From positions 1 to 33,149 of the forward strand of contig DASRDE010000357.1 in the NCBI GenBank assembly GCA_035652755.1: 33,149 bases of DNA, in the 5' to 3' direction. Origin of the DNA: DASRDE01 sp035652755 (GTDB lineage: Bacteria; Vulcanimicrobiota; Vulcanimicrobiia; Vulcanimicrobiales; Vulcanimicrobiaceae). Below are positions 16,189 through 24,192 of this stretch, piece after piece. Positions within the stretch are counted from its first letter, which is position 1. Every line of letters starts with the position of its first letter. The translations under genes were made by a program, and so were the position numbers. The notes under the pieces were generated by a model. The model saw only the letters and a program-made list of their open reading frames with translations, ran no database searches and was not told the origin of the DNA.

Positions 16189-17210
16189 AGCGCGCTGCCG
16201 CGCTGGCCGGCGGTCCCGCGGGCGCGATTCTGCTGGCGTTCGTCCTTGCGGCAATCGCGATGCTCGTGGCGGGCGTCAGCCCCGCCGACGGATTCTCCGC
16301 TCTGTTCTTGGGATCGCTCGGCGGACGCAATCAAATCGCCGAGACGCTCGTGCAAACGACCGCGCTGCTCTTTCCGGCGCTGGGCGTCGCGTTGGCGTTT
16401 CGCGCCGGCCTGTTCAACATCGGGGCCGAAGGGCAGCTGATGATCGGCGGCCTCGCTGCCGGTGCGGTGGGCGCGCAGCTCGACGCGCCGGGAGCCGTAG
16501 CGGCCGTCGCGATCCTGGCCGCGGGATTCGCGGGGGGAGCGGCGTGGGGCGCGCTCGCGGGCTGGCTGCGCGCGCGATTTTCGGCAAGCGAGATCATCTC
16601 GACGCTGATGCTCAACTTCATCGCGCTCTCGCTCGCGAGCTATCTGGTGTCCGGACCGCTCAAAGCCTCGGAGGCGTCGGGCGCTCAAACTGCGCCGCTC
16701 CCGGCGGCGTCGTGGCTGCCCGCGCTGATTCCGGGAACGCGGCTCTCGATTGCGTTTTTGATCGCGCTGGCGACGGCGGGCGTGCTCGCGTGGCTGCTCG
16801 CGCGCACCGTCTTCGGGTACGAGCTGCGCGCGTGCGGAGCTGCGCCCGAGGCTGCGCGGCGCAGCGGCATCGACATGGCGCGCATGACGCTGCTCGCGCT
16901 CGGACTCTCCGGCGGTATCGCCGGGCTGGGCGGCGCGACGATCGTCGAAGGCGTGCTTCACCGCTTCAACACGCAGCTCTCGCCCGGATATGGTTATACG
17001 GCAATCGCAGTGGCGCTGGTCGGCGATCTCCACCCGCTGTGGATTTGCCTGGCGGCCTTTGGTTTCGGCATTTTGGAGTCCGGAGGTCTGGCGATGCAGG
17101 CGCTGGCGGACGTGCCCAAGGATGCGATCCACGTCATCGAAGGTCTGATCGTGCTGGTGCTCGCCGCGCGGCGATACGTCGCAACGCGCGCGCAGACGGT
17201 GCCGCTGTGA
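16185..17210 (+). CDS. Nucleoside ABC transporter permease 1
   Basis: 341 residues starting at GTG 16185, overlapping the ATPase stop by 4 nt. It is a BPD_transp_2 family permease with eight to ten hydrophobic helices. Typical motifs are ALAFRAGLFNIGAEGQLMIGG, SEIISTLMLNFIALSLASYLV, GYELRACGAAPEAARRSGID (the coupling-helix region that contacts the ATPase) and GYGYTAIAVALVGDLHP. It resembles YufP/NupP of purine nucleoside importers and forms a heterodimer with permease 2. Its TGA overlaps the permease 2 GTG (17207-17210). Confidence 0.93.
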   Translation: MKRAAALAGGPAGAILLAFVLAAIAMLVAGVSPADGFSALFLGSLGGRNQIAETLVQTTALLFPALGVALAFRAGLFNIGAEGQLMIGGLAAGAVGAQLDAPGAVAAVAILAAGFAGGAAWGALAGWLRARFSASEIISTLMLNFIALSLASYLVSGPLKASEASGAQTAPLPAASWLPALIPGTRLSIAFLIALATAGVLAWLLARTVFGYELRACGAAPEAARRSGIDMARMTLLALGLSGGIAGLGGATIVEGVLHRFNTQLSPGYGYTAIAVALVGDLHPLWICLAAFGFGILESGGLAMQALADVPKDAIHVIEGLIVLVLAARRYVATRAQTVPL

Positions 17211-18076
17211 GCGGCGGAGCCGCGCTCGCGCTCACGCTCGGCGCCCTCACGCTGATTAAAGCCACGCCGATCGCGTACGCCGCGCTGGGCGGCGTGGTCT
17301 CCGAGCGCTCGGGCATCATCAATATCGGTTTGGAAGGAATGATGATCGCCGGCGCGTTTACCGCGGTCGTCTTTTCGGCCATGAGCGGGAGCCCGCTTGC
17401 AGGTCTTGCCGCGGGTATCGCAGCGGGAGCGTTGCTCGGCCTGGTGCTCGGCGTCGCAGCGACGACGTTCAAAGTCGATCAAATCGTCGCAGGCACCGGG
17501 ATCAATTTGGTGGCGGCGGGCGGCGCGGCGTACGGGCTGACGCTGATCTTCAATCAACCCGGGGCCAGTCCTCAAGTCAACGCGCTGGGCAGTTCGTTTT
17601 GGATCCTGGTGGCCGCGGCCGGCGCATGCAGCATCGTGCTGCACGTCGCCCTGTACCGCACGGCGTGGGGTTTGCGGCTGCGCGCCTGCGGTGAAAACCC
17701 GCGCGCGGTCCAAGATGCGGGGCTGCTGCCGCTTCGCCTGCGCCTGCAAGCAGTGATCCTCAGCGGCGCGCTCGCGGGTCTGGGCGGTGCGTTTCTTTCC
17801 ATCGGCGAGGTAAATCTCTACTCCGACGGCATGACGGCCGGGCGAGGCTTCATCGCGCTTGCCGCGGTCATCTTCGGACGATGGACGCCGCTGGGTGCAG
17901 CCGGCGCGGCACTCTTCTTCGGATTTTTCGAAGCGCTGCAGTACGTGCTGCAAGGTCGAGCAAGCTGGCTTCCGAGCGATGCAATGCAAGCCTTGCCGTA
18001 CGTTGCCGCACTCTTTGCACTTGCCGGCCTCGTCGGGCGCGTTCGCGCTCCCGCCGCCGACGGAATTCCCTACTGA
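17207..18076 (+). CDS. Nucleoside ABC transporter permease 2
   Basis: 289 residues starting at GTG 17207, overlapping permease 1 by 4 nt. It is the second, shorter BPD_transp_2 permease of the system. Motifs are IAYAALGGVVSERSGIINIG, LEGMMIAGAFTAVV, KVDQIVAGTGINL, GLRLRACGENPRAVQDAG (coupling region) and GRGFIALAAVIFGRWTPLGA. This is the YufQ/NupQ type. With the BMP protein, double ATPase and permease 1 it completes a four-gene importer. No enzyme of nucleoside salvage is adjacent. Confidence 0.93.
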   Translation: MSGGAALALTLGALTLIKATPIAYAALGGVVSERSGIINIGLEGMMIAGAFTAVVFSAMSGSPLAGLAAGIAAGALLGLVLGVAATTFKVDQIVAGTGINLVAAGGAAYGLTLIFNQPGASPQVNALGSSFWILVAAAGACSIVLHVALYRTAWGLRLRACGENPRAVQDAGLLPLRLRLQAVILSGALAGLGGAFLSIGEVNLYSDGMTAGRGFIALAAVIFGRWTPLGAAGAALFFGFFEALQYVLQGRASWLPSDAMQALPYVAALFALAGLVGRVRAPAADGIPY

Positions 18077-18126
18077 TCGGGCAGAGGTGAGATAAAAGTC
18101 CGAGCGAATCAGCCGACAACGAGAAC

Positions 18127-19125
18127 ATGCGGCCGAACTTCTTCGCACTGCTCGCCTGTGGCGTCTTTGCCGTTTCCGTTTCGGCGCGCGCTGCCGCGCA
18201 GACGGAGATGCCGGCTCCTCTCGCGCATCTGCAGCAAAGCCTTCGAAGCGCAGCGCAAAGCGCGCCCGGTTTCGCCGCGTACGAAATTCGCGATCTGACC
18301 ACGGGCTACACCTCCGGCTACAACATGAATGCCGTGATGCCCGCCGCGTCCACGATCAAAGTGCCGATCATGGTCGAGGTCTTCAAACAGATGGCGGCCG
18401 GGTCGTTCGATCTCAACCGCCGCGTCGAGCTGCTGCCCCAGGATCGCGATTGGGGCTCGGGCGACCTGTGCGAGGCCCCCACCGGTTCAACTTTTCCCGT
18501 CTCCGCGCTGCTGACCGAGATGATCACGGTTAGCGACAATACCGCCGCGAATATGCTGATCCGCCTCGTTGGCCGCCGCAGCATCAATGCGACGATGACC
18601 GATCTCGGGCTGCATCACACGCACTTGGCCGACTATATACGAACGGCCGAGTGGAGCGTCCGTACCACCCTGCGCACGACGCCGTCCGACATGGTCAAAC
18701 TGCTCTCCGACATGGCCAAGAACCAGCTCATCGACGAGTGGTCGTCCAAGGCCATGATCGCGATTCTGGAGCGCCAAGAGATCAACACGCTACTGCCGGC
18801 GCCCCTGCCCGCCATTCCGATCGCACACAAGACGGGCTCGCTCTACGATACGCTCAACGACGTCGGCATCGTTTACGGCGCCGAACCGTACGTGATCGCG
18901 GTGATGACGACCAATCTTTCGTCCCTGGACTCCGGGCGCAGCTTCATCCGCCGGATTTCGCGCGTCGCCTACTCCACGATGGAGAAGTTCGCGCAGTGGC
19001 GCGCCGCCAATCCGCAGCCCCAGCCCGATGCGCCGGCAGCTGCCTCTGCAGCGACGACTGCATCCGATACCGCGACGATTCCCGACGTGCCGATGTGGGG
19101 CGCTTCACCCTCGCCGAGTCCCTAA
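18127..19125 (+). CDS. Class A beta-lactamase-like serine hydrolase
   Basis: 332 residues. A signal peptide (about 1-24, ending ARAAAQT) sends it out of the cytoplasm. The penicillin-recognising fold is clear: active serine S75 with K78 (STIK), the SDN motif at S136-D137-N138, and KTG at 235-237. The segment carrying the omega loop (about residues 165-190) shows no clear ExxLN. The only nearby Glu is E175, in RTAEWSVRTTLRTTPSDM, although the downstream TTPSDM matches the family. Without a Glu166 equivalent, deacylation of beta-lactams would be poor, so a carboxypeptidase or other esterase role is possible. The tail (about 295-332) is Pro/Ala/Ser-rich. The ATG lies 50 nt after the importer operon; a GATAAA element in that gap is a weak promoter candidate. 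Confidence 0.85.
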   Translation: MRPNFFALLACGVFAVSVSARAAAQTEMPAPLAHLQQSLRSAAQSAPGFAAYEIRDLTTGYTSGYNMNAVMPAASTIKVPIMVEVFKQMAAGSFDLNRRVELLPQDRDWGSGDLCEAPTGSTFPVSALLTEMITVSDNTAANMLIRLVGRRSINATMTDLGLHHTHLADYIRTAEWSVRTTLRTTPSDMVKLLSDMAKNQLIDEWSSKAMIAILERQEINTLLPAPLPAIPIAHKTGSLYDTLNDVGIVYGAEPYVIAVMTTNLSSLDSGRSFIRRISRVAYSTMEKFAQWRAANPQPQPDAPAAASAATTASDTATIPDVPMWGASPSPSP

Positions 19126-19126
19126 G

Positions 19127-19141
19127 CCGCGCGCCGCGCGG
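19127..19141. terminator. Short GC-rich hairpin between convergent genes
   Basis: CCGCGC (19127-19132) pairs with GCGCGG (19136-19141) around a 3-nt loop. It begins one base after the stop of the beta-lactamase-like gene and ends just before the ilvE stop. The position suits a bidirectional terminator, but there is no T-tract on either strand. Confidence 0.35.
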
Positions 19142-19144
19142 GGG

Positions 19145-20092
19145 TTACGAGAGCAGCGCCGCGTTCTTTGCGTAGACGCGGCTCAGCCAGCGCGAATACC
19201 GCGATTCTTTTCCGCGCACCGCGCGATCGTAGAACTGGGCCAGGCGCTTGGTGATCGGGCCGATGGCGCCGTCTCCGACGGGCCGGCGATCGACCGACTG
19301 AACGTAGACGACGCCGGCCGCTGTTCCGGTCAGGAAGATTTCGTCGGCGGTATAGAGTTCGCTGCGATCGATGGATCGCTCGACGACCGTTAAATCGAAT
19401 TCGGCCCGGGCGATCTCCATGATCGAGCGGCGCGTGCAGCCTTCGAGGACGTTTTGCGAAGGATCCGGGGTATACAGCACGCCGTCGCGCACGAGAAAGA
19501 TGTTTTCGGCCGAACCCTCGGCGACGTGTCCATCGTGTGAGAGCATGATCGCTTCGTCGAAGCCGTTTTGAATCGCTTCGCTCTTTGCCAGCGCGCTGTT
19601 GACGTACAGTCCCGTGATCTTCGCGCGGGGAGGCGCCGCCGAATCGTCGGCGCGGCGCCACGAGCTCGTGCCGGTCTTGAGGCCCTCGGACGTGTCCAAA
19701 TACCGCGTGAACGGAACGGGCACGATGGCGAAGTGGTCGGGTACGTTGTGCAGCCGCACGCCGATGTCTTCGGCCGCCTTGAAGATGCACGGACGAATGT
19801 AGATGTCCGTTTCGAACCGGTTTCGCACGCAGAGATCGAGCGTAATCTCCACGAGCTCGTCGATCGAGTGCGGGAGCGACATCGTAAGAATCTTCGCGGA
19901 GAGCGCCAGCCGCTCGTAGTGTTCGCGGAGTTGGACGACGTATAATTCGCGCTCTTCCGGAACCCAGTAGCCGCGAATGCCTTCGAAGCATCCCGTGCCG
20001 TATTGCAGCCCGTGCGTGAGCAGACCGACTTTCGCGTCGCCGTACGCGCAAAAATCGCCTGCGGAATAGACCGTCGTTTCGCTCAATGTCAC
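19145..20092 (-). CDS. ilvE: Branched-chain amino acid aminotransferase
   Basis: 315 residues, fold-type IV PLP enzyme. It transfers the amino group between glutamate and the keto acids of Val, Leu and Ile. Evidence: THGLQYGTGCFEGIRGYW at the N-terminus, YIRPCIFKA, the PLP lysine K158 in RAKITGLYVNSALAKSEA, EGSAENIFLVRDGVLYTP (cofactor phosphate region), and EIFLTGTAAGVVYVQSVD. The start is GTG 20092, with GAGGA about 10 nt upstream. It is transcribed divergently from the propeller-phosphoesterase gene and convergently with the beta-lactamase-like gene. D-amino-acid transaminase is a related alternative, but EGIRGYW and the overall pattern favour IlvE. Confidence 0.93.
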   Translation of the reverse strand: MTLSETTVYSAGDFCAYGDAKVGLLTHGLQYGTGCFEGIRGYWVPEERELYVVQLREHYERLALSAKILTMSLPHSIDELVEITLDLCVRNRFETDIYIRPCIFKAAEDIGVRLHNVPDHFAIVPVPFTRYLDTSEGLKTGTSSWRRADDSAAPPRAKITGLYVNSALAKSEAIQNGFDEAIMLSHDGHVAEGSAENIFLVRDGVLYTPDPSQNVLEGCTRRSIMEIARAEFDLTVVERSIDRSELYTADEIFLTGTAAGVVYVQSVDRRPVGDGAIGPITKRLAQFYDRAVRGKESRYSRWLSRVYAKNAALLS

Positions 20093-20111
20093 ATCAAAAA
20101 ATCCTCGATGC

Positions 20112-20141
20112 CGCCCTTCGACCAGCTCAGCGCCGGCTCCG
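20112..20141. repeat. Possible REP-like dispersed repeat unit
   Basis: CCCTTCGACCAGCTCAG (20114-20130) followed by a GC-rich palindrome-like stretch lies between the divergent ilvE and phosphoesterase genes. It closely resembles the CCTTCGACAGGCTCAGG-type extragenic repeat scattered through many bacterial genomes, whose translation often appears in databases as LSWSKG/LSLSKG peptides. Only one copy is in this window, so repetition cannot be shown here. Confidence 0.4.
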
Positions 20142-20188
20142 GCCGGACTCGGCGGGGTTCATTCAGACCTGCGCGAAGGTGCACGCGC

Positions 20189-22447
20189 ATGATCAGACGC
20201 CTTCTCCCCCTGGCCGCCTTCCTCTCCGTCAGCGGCGGCGCGGCGCTTTGCGCTTTGAATCCGCAAACGATCCTTCCGAGCGGATGGCGTTTGACGCCGC
20301 CGCAGGGCACGCATGCAGCGACCGGCACGATGCCGCAGGGCATCGCGCTCTCGCCCGACGGCTCGAAGGTCGCGGTCGTGGAATCCGGCGTCGGCCCGGC
20401 GGCACTTCACCTCTTCGACGCCTCGACGCTTGCGACGAGCGCAACGATCCCGCTGGGTGACGCGATGGGGCGTCCGGTCTGGGTAAGCGGAACGCGCGTG
20501 CTGGTCGCCGGCGATTCCGCTCACGCGATCTTCGACGTCGATCTTGCGTCAGGCTCGGCGCGCGCGATAGCGACCCGAGCCTCGAGCCTTCCGGTCTGGA
20601 TCGCGCTCTCGCCGGACGGGCGCCGCGTTGCCTTTTGCGACGACGGAGGTTTCGTGGGAACCGGAACGCTGCCGGATCTGCACGACCTCACCCGCGTCGC
20701 CGTCGGCGCACATCCGTCGGGTGCGGTTTTCTCCCGCGACGGAAAGCTCGTCTACGTCGCGGTACGCCAGCCCAGTTCGGTTGCGGTGGTCGATTGGGAC
20801 AAGAGCGCGTTGACCGCGCGCATTCCGACCGGGCTTCACCCGGCCGCGATCGCCTACGACTCCTCCGGAAAGCATCTGCTGGTCGCCGAGAGCGACGACG
20901 ACGCGGTCGGAATCATCGATCCCGCGGCGGGCAAACGCATCGCGGACATCTCCGTCGAGTTACACGCGGGAAGTGCGTCGGGTTACGGAGCATCGCCGAA
21001 CGCACTGGCGGTGACTGGCGCGGGCACGTTCGTTTCGCTCGGGGCGCAGAATGCGGTGGCGCTCTTGCGCGGCGGAAAGCTCGTCGAGCGCATCCCGGCG
21101 GGTTGGTATCCGACCGGCGTTGCGGCCGCGAGCGGCGGCGCACTCTGGATCGTCAACGGGCGCGGCGAGGGGTCGCCGGCAAATCCGCAGTTCCGGCCCG
21201 GCAGCGACCGCGGCTACGTGGGAGCGATCACGGTGGGATCGCTGCGGCGCCTCGAACCCAAAGCCTACGCTGACGCGCGCGCTGCTTCGCAAGCGGTCGC
21301 CGCGAATGCCGCGCCGCAGTGGTCCCGCCCGTCATCGACGGTGGTCCGCGCAGGCGGACCGATCCGGCACGCGATCTATATCATCAAGGAAAACCGTTCG
21401 TACGATCAGGTGCTCGGCGATATCGGCGGAGCAAACGGCGATGCGCAGCTGACGGAATTCGGCGATCGCGTCACGCCGAATCAGCACGCCATTGCGCGCC
21501 GATTCGGAATCTTCGACAACGCCTATACCGACGCACAAGTCAGCGCGAACGGCCATAATTGGACCGACGCCGCATTCGCCAACGACTACGTCGAGCGTTT
21601 CTGGCCCCCGAACTACGGCGGCCGGCGCGATCTGTACGATTTTCAGGAAGGTGACGCGCCCGACGTCCCGCACGGCGGCTATCTCTGGGACGCGGCCAAA
21701 CGCGCGGGCATTACCTACCGTGACTACGGCGAAGACTTGGAAGCGCCGCCGCACGCCGTCGTGCGCGTCCCGCTCAACACGATGCCGGGTTTGACCGGCC
21801 ACTACGACGCGAGATTCGTCGGGTGGGACTTGGGTTACAGCGACAAGGACCGGCTGGCCGAATGGGAGCGCGAATTCACGGCCTTCGTCGCGCACCGCGA
21901 CCTGCCGCAATTGGAGATCGTCTACTTTCCGAACGATCACACATCGGGGACGCGTCCCGGTATGCCGACGCCCTCGGCGTACATCGCGATGAACGATTGG
22001 GCGGTCGGCAAACTCGTCGACGACGTTTCGCATTCGCCGTACTGGCGTTCGACTGCGATCTTCGTGCTCGAGGACGACGCGCAGAACGGCCCGGACCATG
22101 TGAGCGCGCAGCGTTCGACGTTCTACGTCGCCGGCGCGTACGCGCGCGGAGGAGTGCAGCACGCGCACTATTCGACGGCATCGTTCGTTCGCACGATTGA
22201 AGTGCTGCTGGGCCTGGCGCCCCTTTCGATCTACGACGCCGCGGCCCGTCCTCTGTACGACGCCTTCGCGTCCACGCCGGTCAATGCGGCGCCGTTCACG
22301 GCGATTCCGCCGCGCGTTTCCGTTACGGCGGTCAATGCGCGAACTGCGTACGGCGCCGCCCGCAGCGCGCGAATGGATTTCACCCGCCCCGACGCCGCAC
22401 CGGCATCCGAATTGAACGACATTCTGGCGCACGCAGCCCGGCAATGA
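20189..22447 (+). CDS. Secreted YVTN-type beta-propeller / phosphoesterase fusion
   Basis: 752 residues from ATG 20189 (GAAGGTG about 7 nt upstream). Residues 1-23 form a signal peptide. Residues about 45-370 are a seven-bladed-propeller-like array (repeats of GIALSPDGSKVAVVESG type, e.g. PVWIALSPDGRRVAF, AVFSRDGKLVYVAV, AIAYDSSGKHLLVAES). Residues about 395-700 are a phosphoesterase domain of the acid phosphatase/phospholipase C (PF04185-like) family. It has metal-site elements KENRSYDQVLGDIGG (near 400), NDHTSG (near 581) and EDDAQNGPDHV (near 630). It probably hydrolyses a phosphoester outside the cytoplasm; the substrate is unknown. Its TGA overlaps the next ATG (22444-22447), giving a coupled operon with the permease-like gene. 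Confidence 0.85.
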   Translation: MIRRLLPLAAFLSVSGGAALCALNPQTILPSGWRLTPPQGTHAATGTMPQGIALSPDGSKVAVVESGVGPAALHLFDASTLATSATIPLGDAMGRPVWVSGTRVLVAGDSAHAIFDVDLASGSARAIATRASSLPVWIALSPDGRRVAFCDDGGFVGTGTLPDLHDLTRVAVGAHPSGAVFSRDGKLVYVAVRQPSSVAVVDWDKSALTARIPTGLHPAAIAYDSSGKHLLVAESDDDAVGIIDPAAGKRIADISVELHAGSASGYGASPNALAVTGAGTFVSLGAQNAVALLRGGKLVERIPAGWYPTGVAAASGGALWIVNGRGEGSPANPQFRPGSDRGYVGAITVGSLRRLEPKAYADARAASQAVAANAAPQWSRPSSTVVRAGGPIRHAIYIIKENRSYDQVLGDIGGANGDAQLTEFGDRVTPNQHAIARRFGIFDNAYTDAQVSANGHNWTDAAFANDYVERFWPPNYGGRRDLYDFQEGDAPDVPHGGYLWDAAKRAGITYRDYGEDLEAPPHAVVRVPLNTMPGLTGHYDARFVGWDLGYSDKDRLAEWEREFTAFVAHRDLPQLEIVYFPNDHTSGTRPGMPTPSAYIAMNDWAVGKLVDDVSHSPYWRSTAIFVLEDDAQNGPDHVSAQRSTFYVAGAYARGGVQHAHYSTASFVRTIEVLLGLAPLSIYDAAARPLYDAFASTPVNAAPFTAIPPRVSVTAVNARTAYGAARSARMDFTRPDAAPASELNDILAHAARQ

Positions 22448-23160
22448 GCCCGTGGATCGCGCTGGGCACGACGTTCACCGCCTCCGCGCTCGAATGCGTC
22501 GAAGCGGCGACGATCGTCATGGCGGTCGGCTATACCGCCGGCTGGCGCGTCGCGCTCAGCGCGACCGCCTGGGCTCTTGCGGCACTCGTCGCGATCGCCG
22601 CTTTGCTGGGCCCGGTGCTGCTGCTCTACGTTCCGATCGCCGCACTCAAGATCGTCATCGGCATCTTCTTGCTGCTCTTCGGCTACACGTGGCTGCGTAA
22701 GGCGATCTGGCGTTTTGCCGGCCGCAAGAGCTTGCGTGACGAGAACGCAACTTTTGAAAAGGAGGTACGCGACCTTCGCGCTCACCACGAGCGGCGGTAC
22801 GCATTCGCGACCGCGTTCAACGGCGTGCTCGTCGAGGGCTTGGAGGTCGCGGTGATCGTCGTTACGTTCGCGGCCGAACGCGCAGGCACGTTTCTCTGGG
22901 CTGCGGCGGGCGCGGTCGCCGCTGCGGCGGCGGTGGCCGGTTCCGCATTCGTGCTGCGTCATCCGTTCTCGCGCATACCGGAAAATGCGATGGGGTTCAT
23001 CGTCGGCGTCATGCTGCTCTCGTTCGGAACCTTTTGGAGCGCCGAGGGCCTGGGTCTGCAGTGGTGGTCGGGCGACGGTGCGCTCCTGACGCTCGTGGCC
23101 GCGTACGCGCTGGCCGGCGCCGCGTTGTCCGGGCTGTTGCGTAAGCCGGTGCGCGCGTGA
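22444..23160 (+). CDS. COG4280-like membrane protein with paired ExxE motifs (putative metal permease)
   Basis: 238 residues with about seven transmembrane helices. Two helices carry acidic pairs in equivalent positions: E17 and E20 (SALECVEAATIV) and E131 and E134 (VLVEGLEVAVIVV). This inverted-repeat ExxE/EGLE layout recalls FTR1/EfeU iron permeases (REGLE), so transport of a metal ion is plausible but unproven. A charged cytoplasmic loop (about residues 90-120) joins the halves. It starts with an ATGA overlap after the propeller-phosphoesterase and ends with a GTGA overlap into a 57-residue gene (23157-23160). I recognise the family as an uncharacterised predicted membrane protein (COG4280) with moderate certainty. 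Confidence 0.75.
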   Translation: MSPWIALGTTFTASALECVEAATIVMAVGYTAGWRVALSATAWALAALVAIAALLGPVLLLYVPIAALKIVIGIFLLLFGYTWLRKAIWRFAGRKSLRDENATFEKEVRDLRAHHERRYAFATAFNGVLVEGLEVAVIVVTFAAERAGTFLWAAAGAVAAAAAVAGSAFVLRHPFSRIPENAMGFIVGVMLLSFGTFWSAEGLGLQWWSGDGALLTLVAAYALAGAALSGLLRKPVRA

Positions 23161-23330
23161 AGCGCTTTTACGCGTTCGTTGCGGGCAACTCGCGCGTTAC
23201 CCCGCTCGGCATTGCCGCCGCCGTTCTCGTCGCGCTCGCGCTGCGCCGCTCGCCGGAATGGGCTGCGGGCGCCTATTTAGCCGTGCTGATCGCGACGCTC
23301 GCCGCATCCGCGCTCGAACCCGTGCGATGA
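23157..23330 (+). CDS. Small 57-residue membrane protein
   Basis: GTG 23157 overlaps the upstream stop as GTGA, and the frame runs to TGA 23328-23330. The product (starts MKRFYAFVAGNSRVTPLG) has two hydrophobic segments, roughly residues 17-30 and 38-50, separated by RRSPEWAAG. This suggests a hairpin of two transmembrane helices. I do not recognise a family. The coupling, the membrane character and the following fdhD 16 nt on argue that it is a real gene. It may be a subunit of the permease-like protein upstream. Confidence 0.6.
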   Translation: MKRFYAFVAGNSRVTPLGIAAAVLVALALRRSPEWAAGAYLAVLIATLAASALEPVR

Positions 23331-23346
23331 GCGCGCTGCACCGGCG

Positions 23347-24192
23347 ATGATCGACGGCAGCGGCGCGCGCCCGGGAGTCACGACAGCGGCGCGCGTCATA
23401 GCCATCGACGGCGGGCGCCGGCGCGAGATCGTCGACGATCTCGCCACCGAAGAGCCGCTGGAGATCCGCATCGTCGCGGCGGGGCAAACGCAGACGCTCG
23501 CGGTGACGATGCGCACGCCCGGTCACGATTTCGAACTGGCCGCGGGCTTTCTGTTCGCCGAAGGGTTGATTCGCGATCCCTCCGATCTCGCCGGAATCTC
23601 GTACTGCATCGATCCCGCCGTGGACGCCGAACAGCGCTATAACATCGTCAACGTGCATTTGAGGGCGCCCGCGGTGCAGCTCGACCGCTTCGAGCGCCAT
23701 TTCATCACCAGCAGCGCCTGCGGTGTGTGCGGTAAGGCCAATATCGACGCGCTCGCGACGCGCGCGCCGAAGCTGGAAGACGAAACGCGCCTAAGTACCG
23801 CGCTGCTCGCGCAGTTGCCGGGCAAGATGCGCGACGCTCAGCGGGTCTTCGCGTCGACGGGCGGATTGCACGCCGCAGCGCTCTTCAATGACGGCGGCAC
23901 CTTGCTCGCATTGCGCGAAGACGTCGGCCGCCACAACGCGCTCGACAAGATCCTGGGCTGGTCGATCCTGGGCGCGCGGCCTGCGCCCGGCGGTCGCATT
24001 CTGCTGGTGAGCGGACGCGCATCGTTCGAACTGGCGCAAAAATGCATCGTTGGAAGGATCCCGGTGCTCTGCGCGGTTTCCGCCCCGAGCAGCTTGGCGG
24101 TCAGCCTGGCGCAGGCGTTCGATCTCACGCTCGTGGGATTCGTTCGCGGCGAGCGTGCCAATATATACGCCGGGATGCGCCGTATCGTCTAG
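23347..24192 (+). CDS. fdhD: Formate dehydrogenase sulfurtransferase FdhD
   Basis: 281 residues. FdhD passes sulfur from a cysteine desulfurase to the molybdenum cofactor, which formate dehydrogenases need for activity. Seen: an N-terminal region with LATEEPLEIRI, MRTPGHDFELAAGFLFAEGL, the redox-active CxxC at C125/C128 (TSSACGVCGK), FASTGGLHAAALF, LREDVGRHNALDKILGW and the end VSAPSSLAVSLAQAFDLTLVG. No formate dehydrogenase is in the window; mobA at 4808 is the other cofactor gene. It follows the small membrane gene by 16 nt. Its TAG overlaps the convergent hydrolase stop in CTAG (24189-24192). Confidence 0.94.
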   Translation: MIDGSGARPGVTTAARVIAIDGGRRREIVDDLATEEPLEIRIVAAGQTQTLAVTMRTPGHDFELAAGFLFAEGLIRDPSDLAGISYCIDPAVDAEQRYNIVNVHLRAPAVQLDRFERHFITSSACGVCGKANIDALATRAPKLEDETRLSTALLAQLPGKMRDAQRVFASTGGLHAAALFNDGGTLLALREDVGRHNALDKILGWSILGARPAPGGRILLVSGRASFELAQKCIVGRIPVLCAVSAPSSLAVSLAQAFDLTLVGFVRGERANIYAGMRRIV

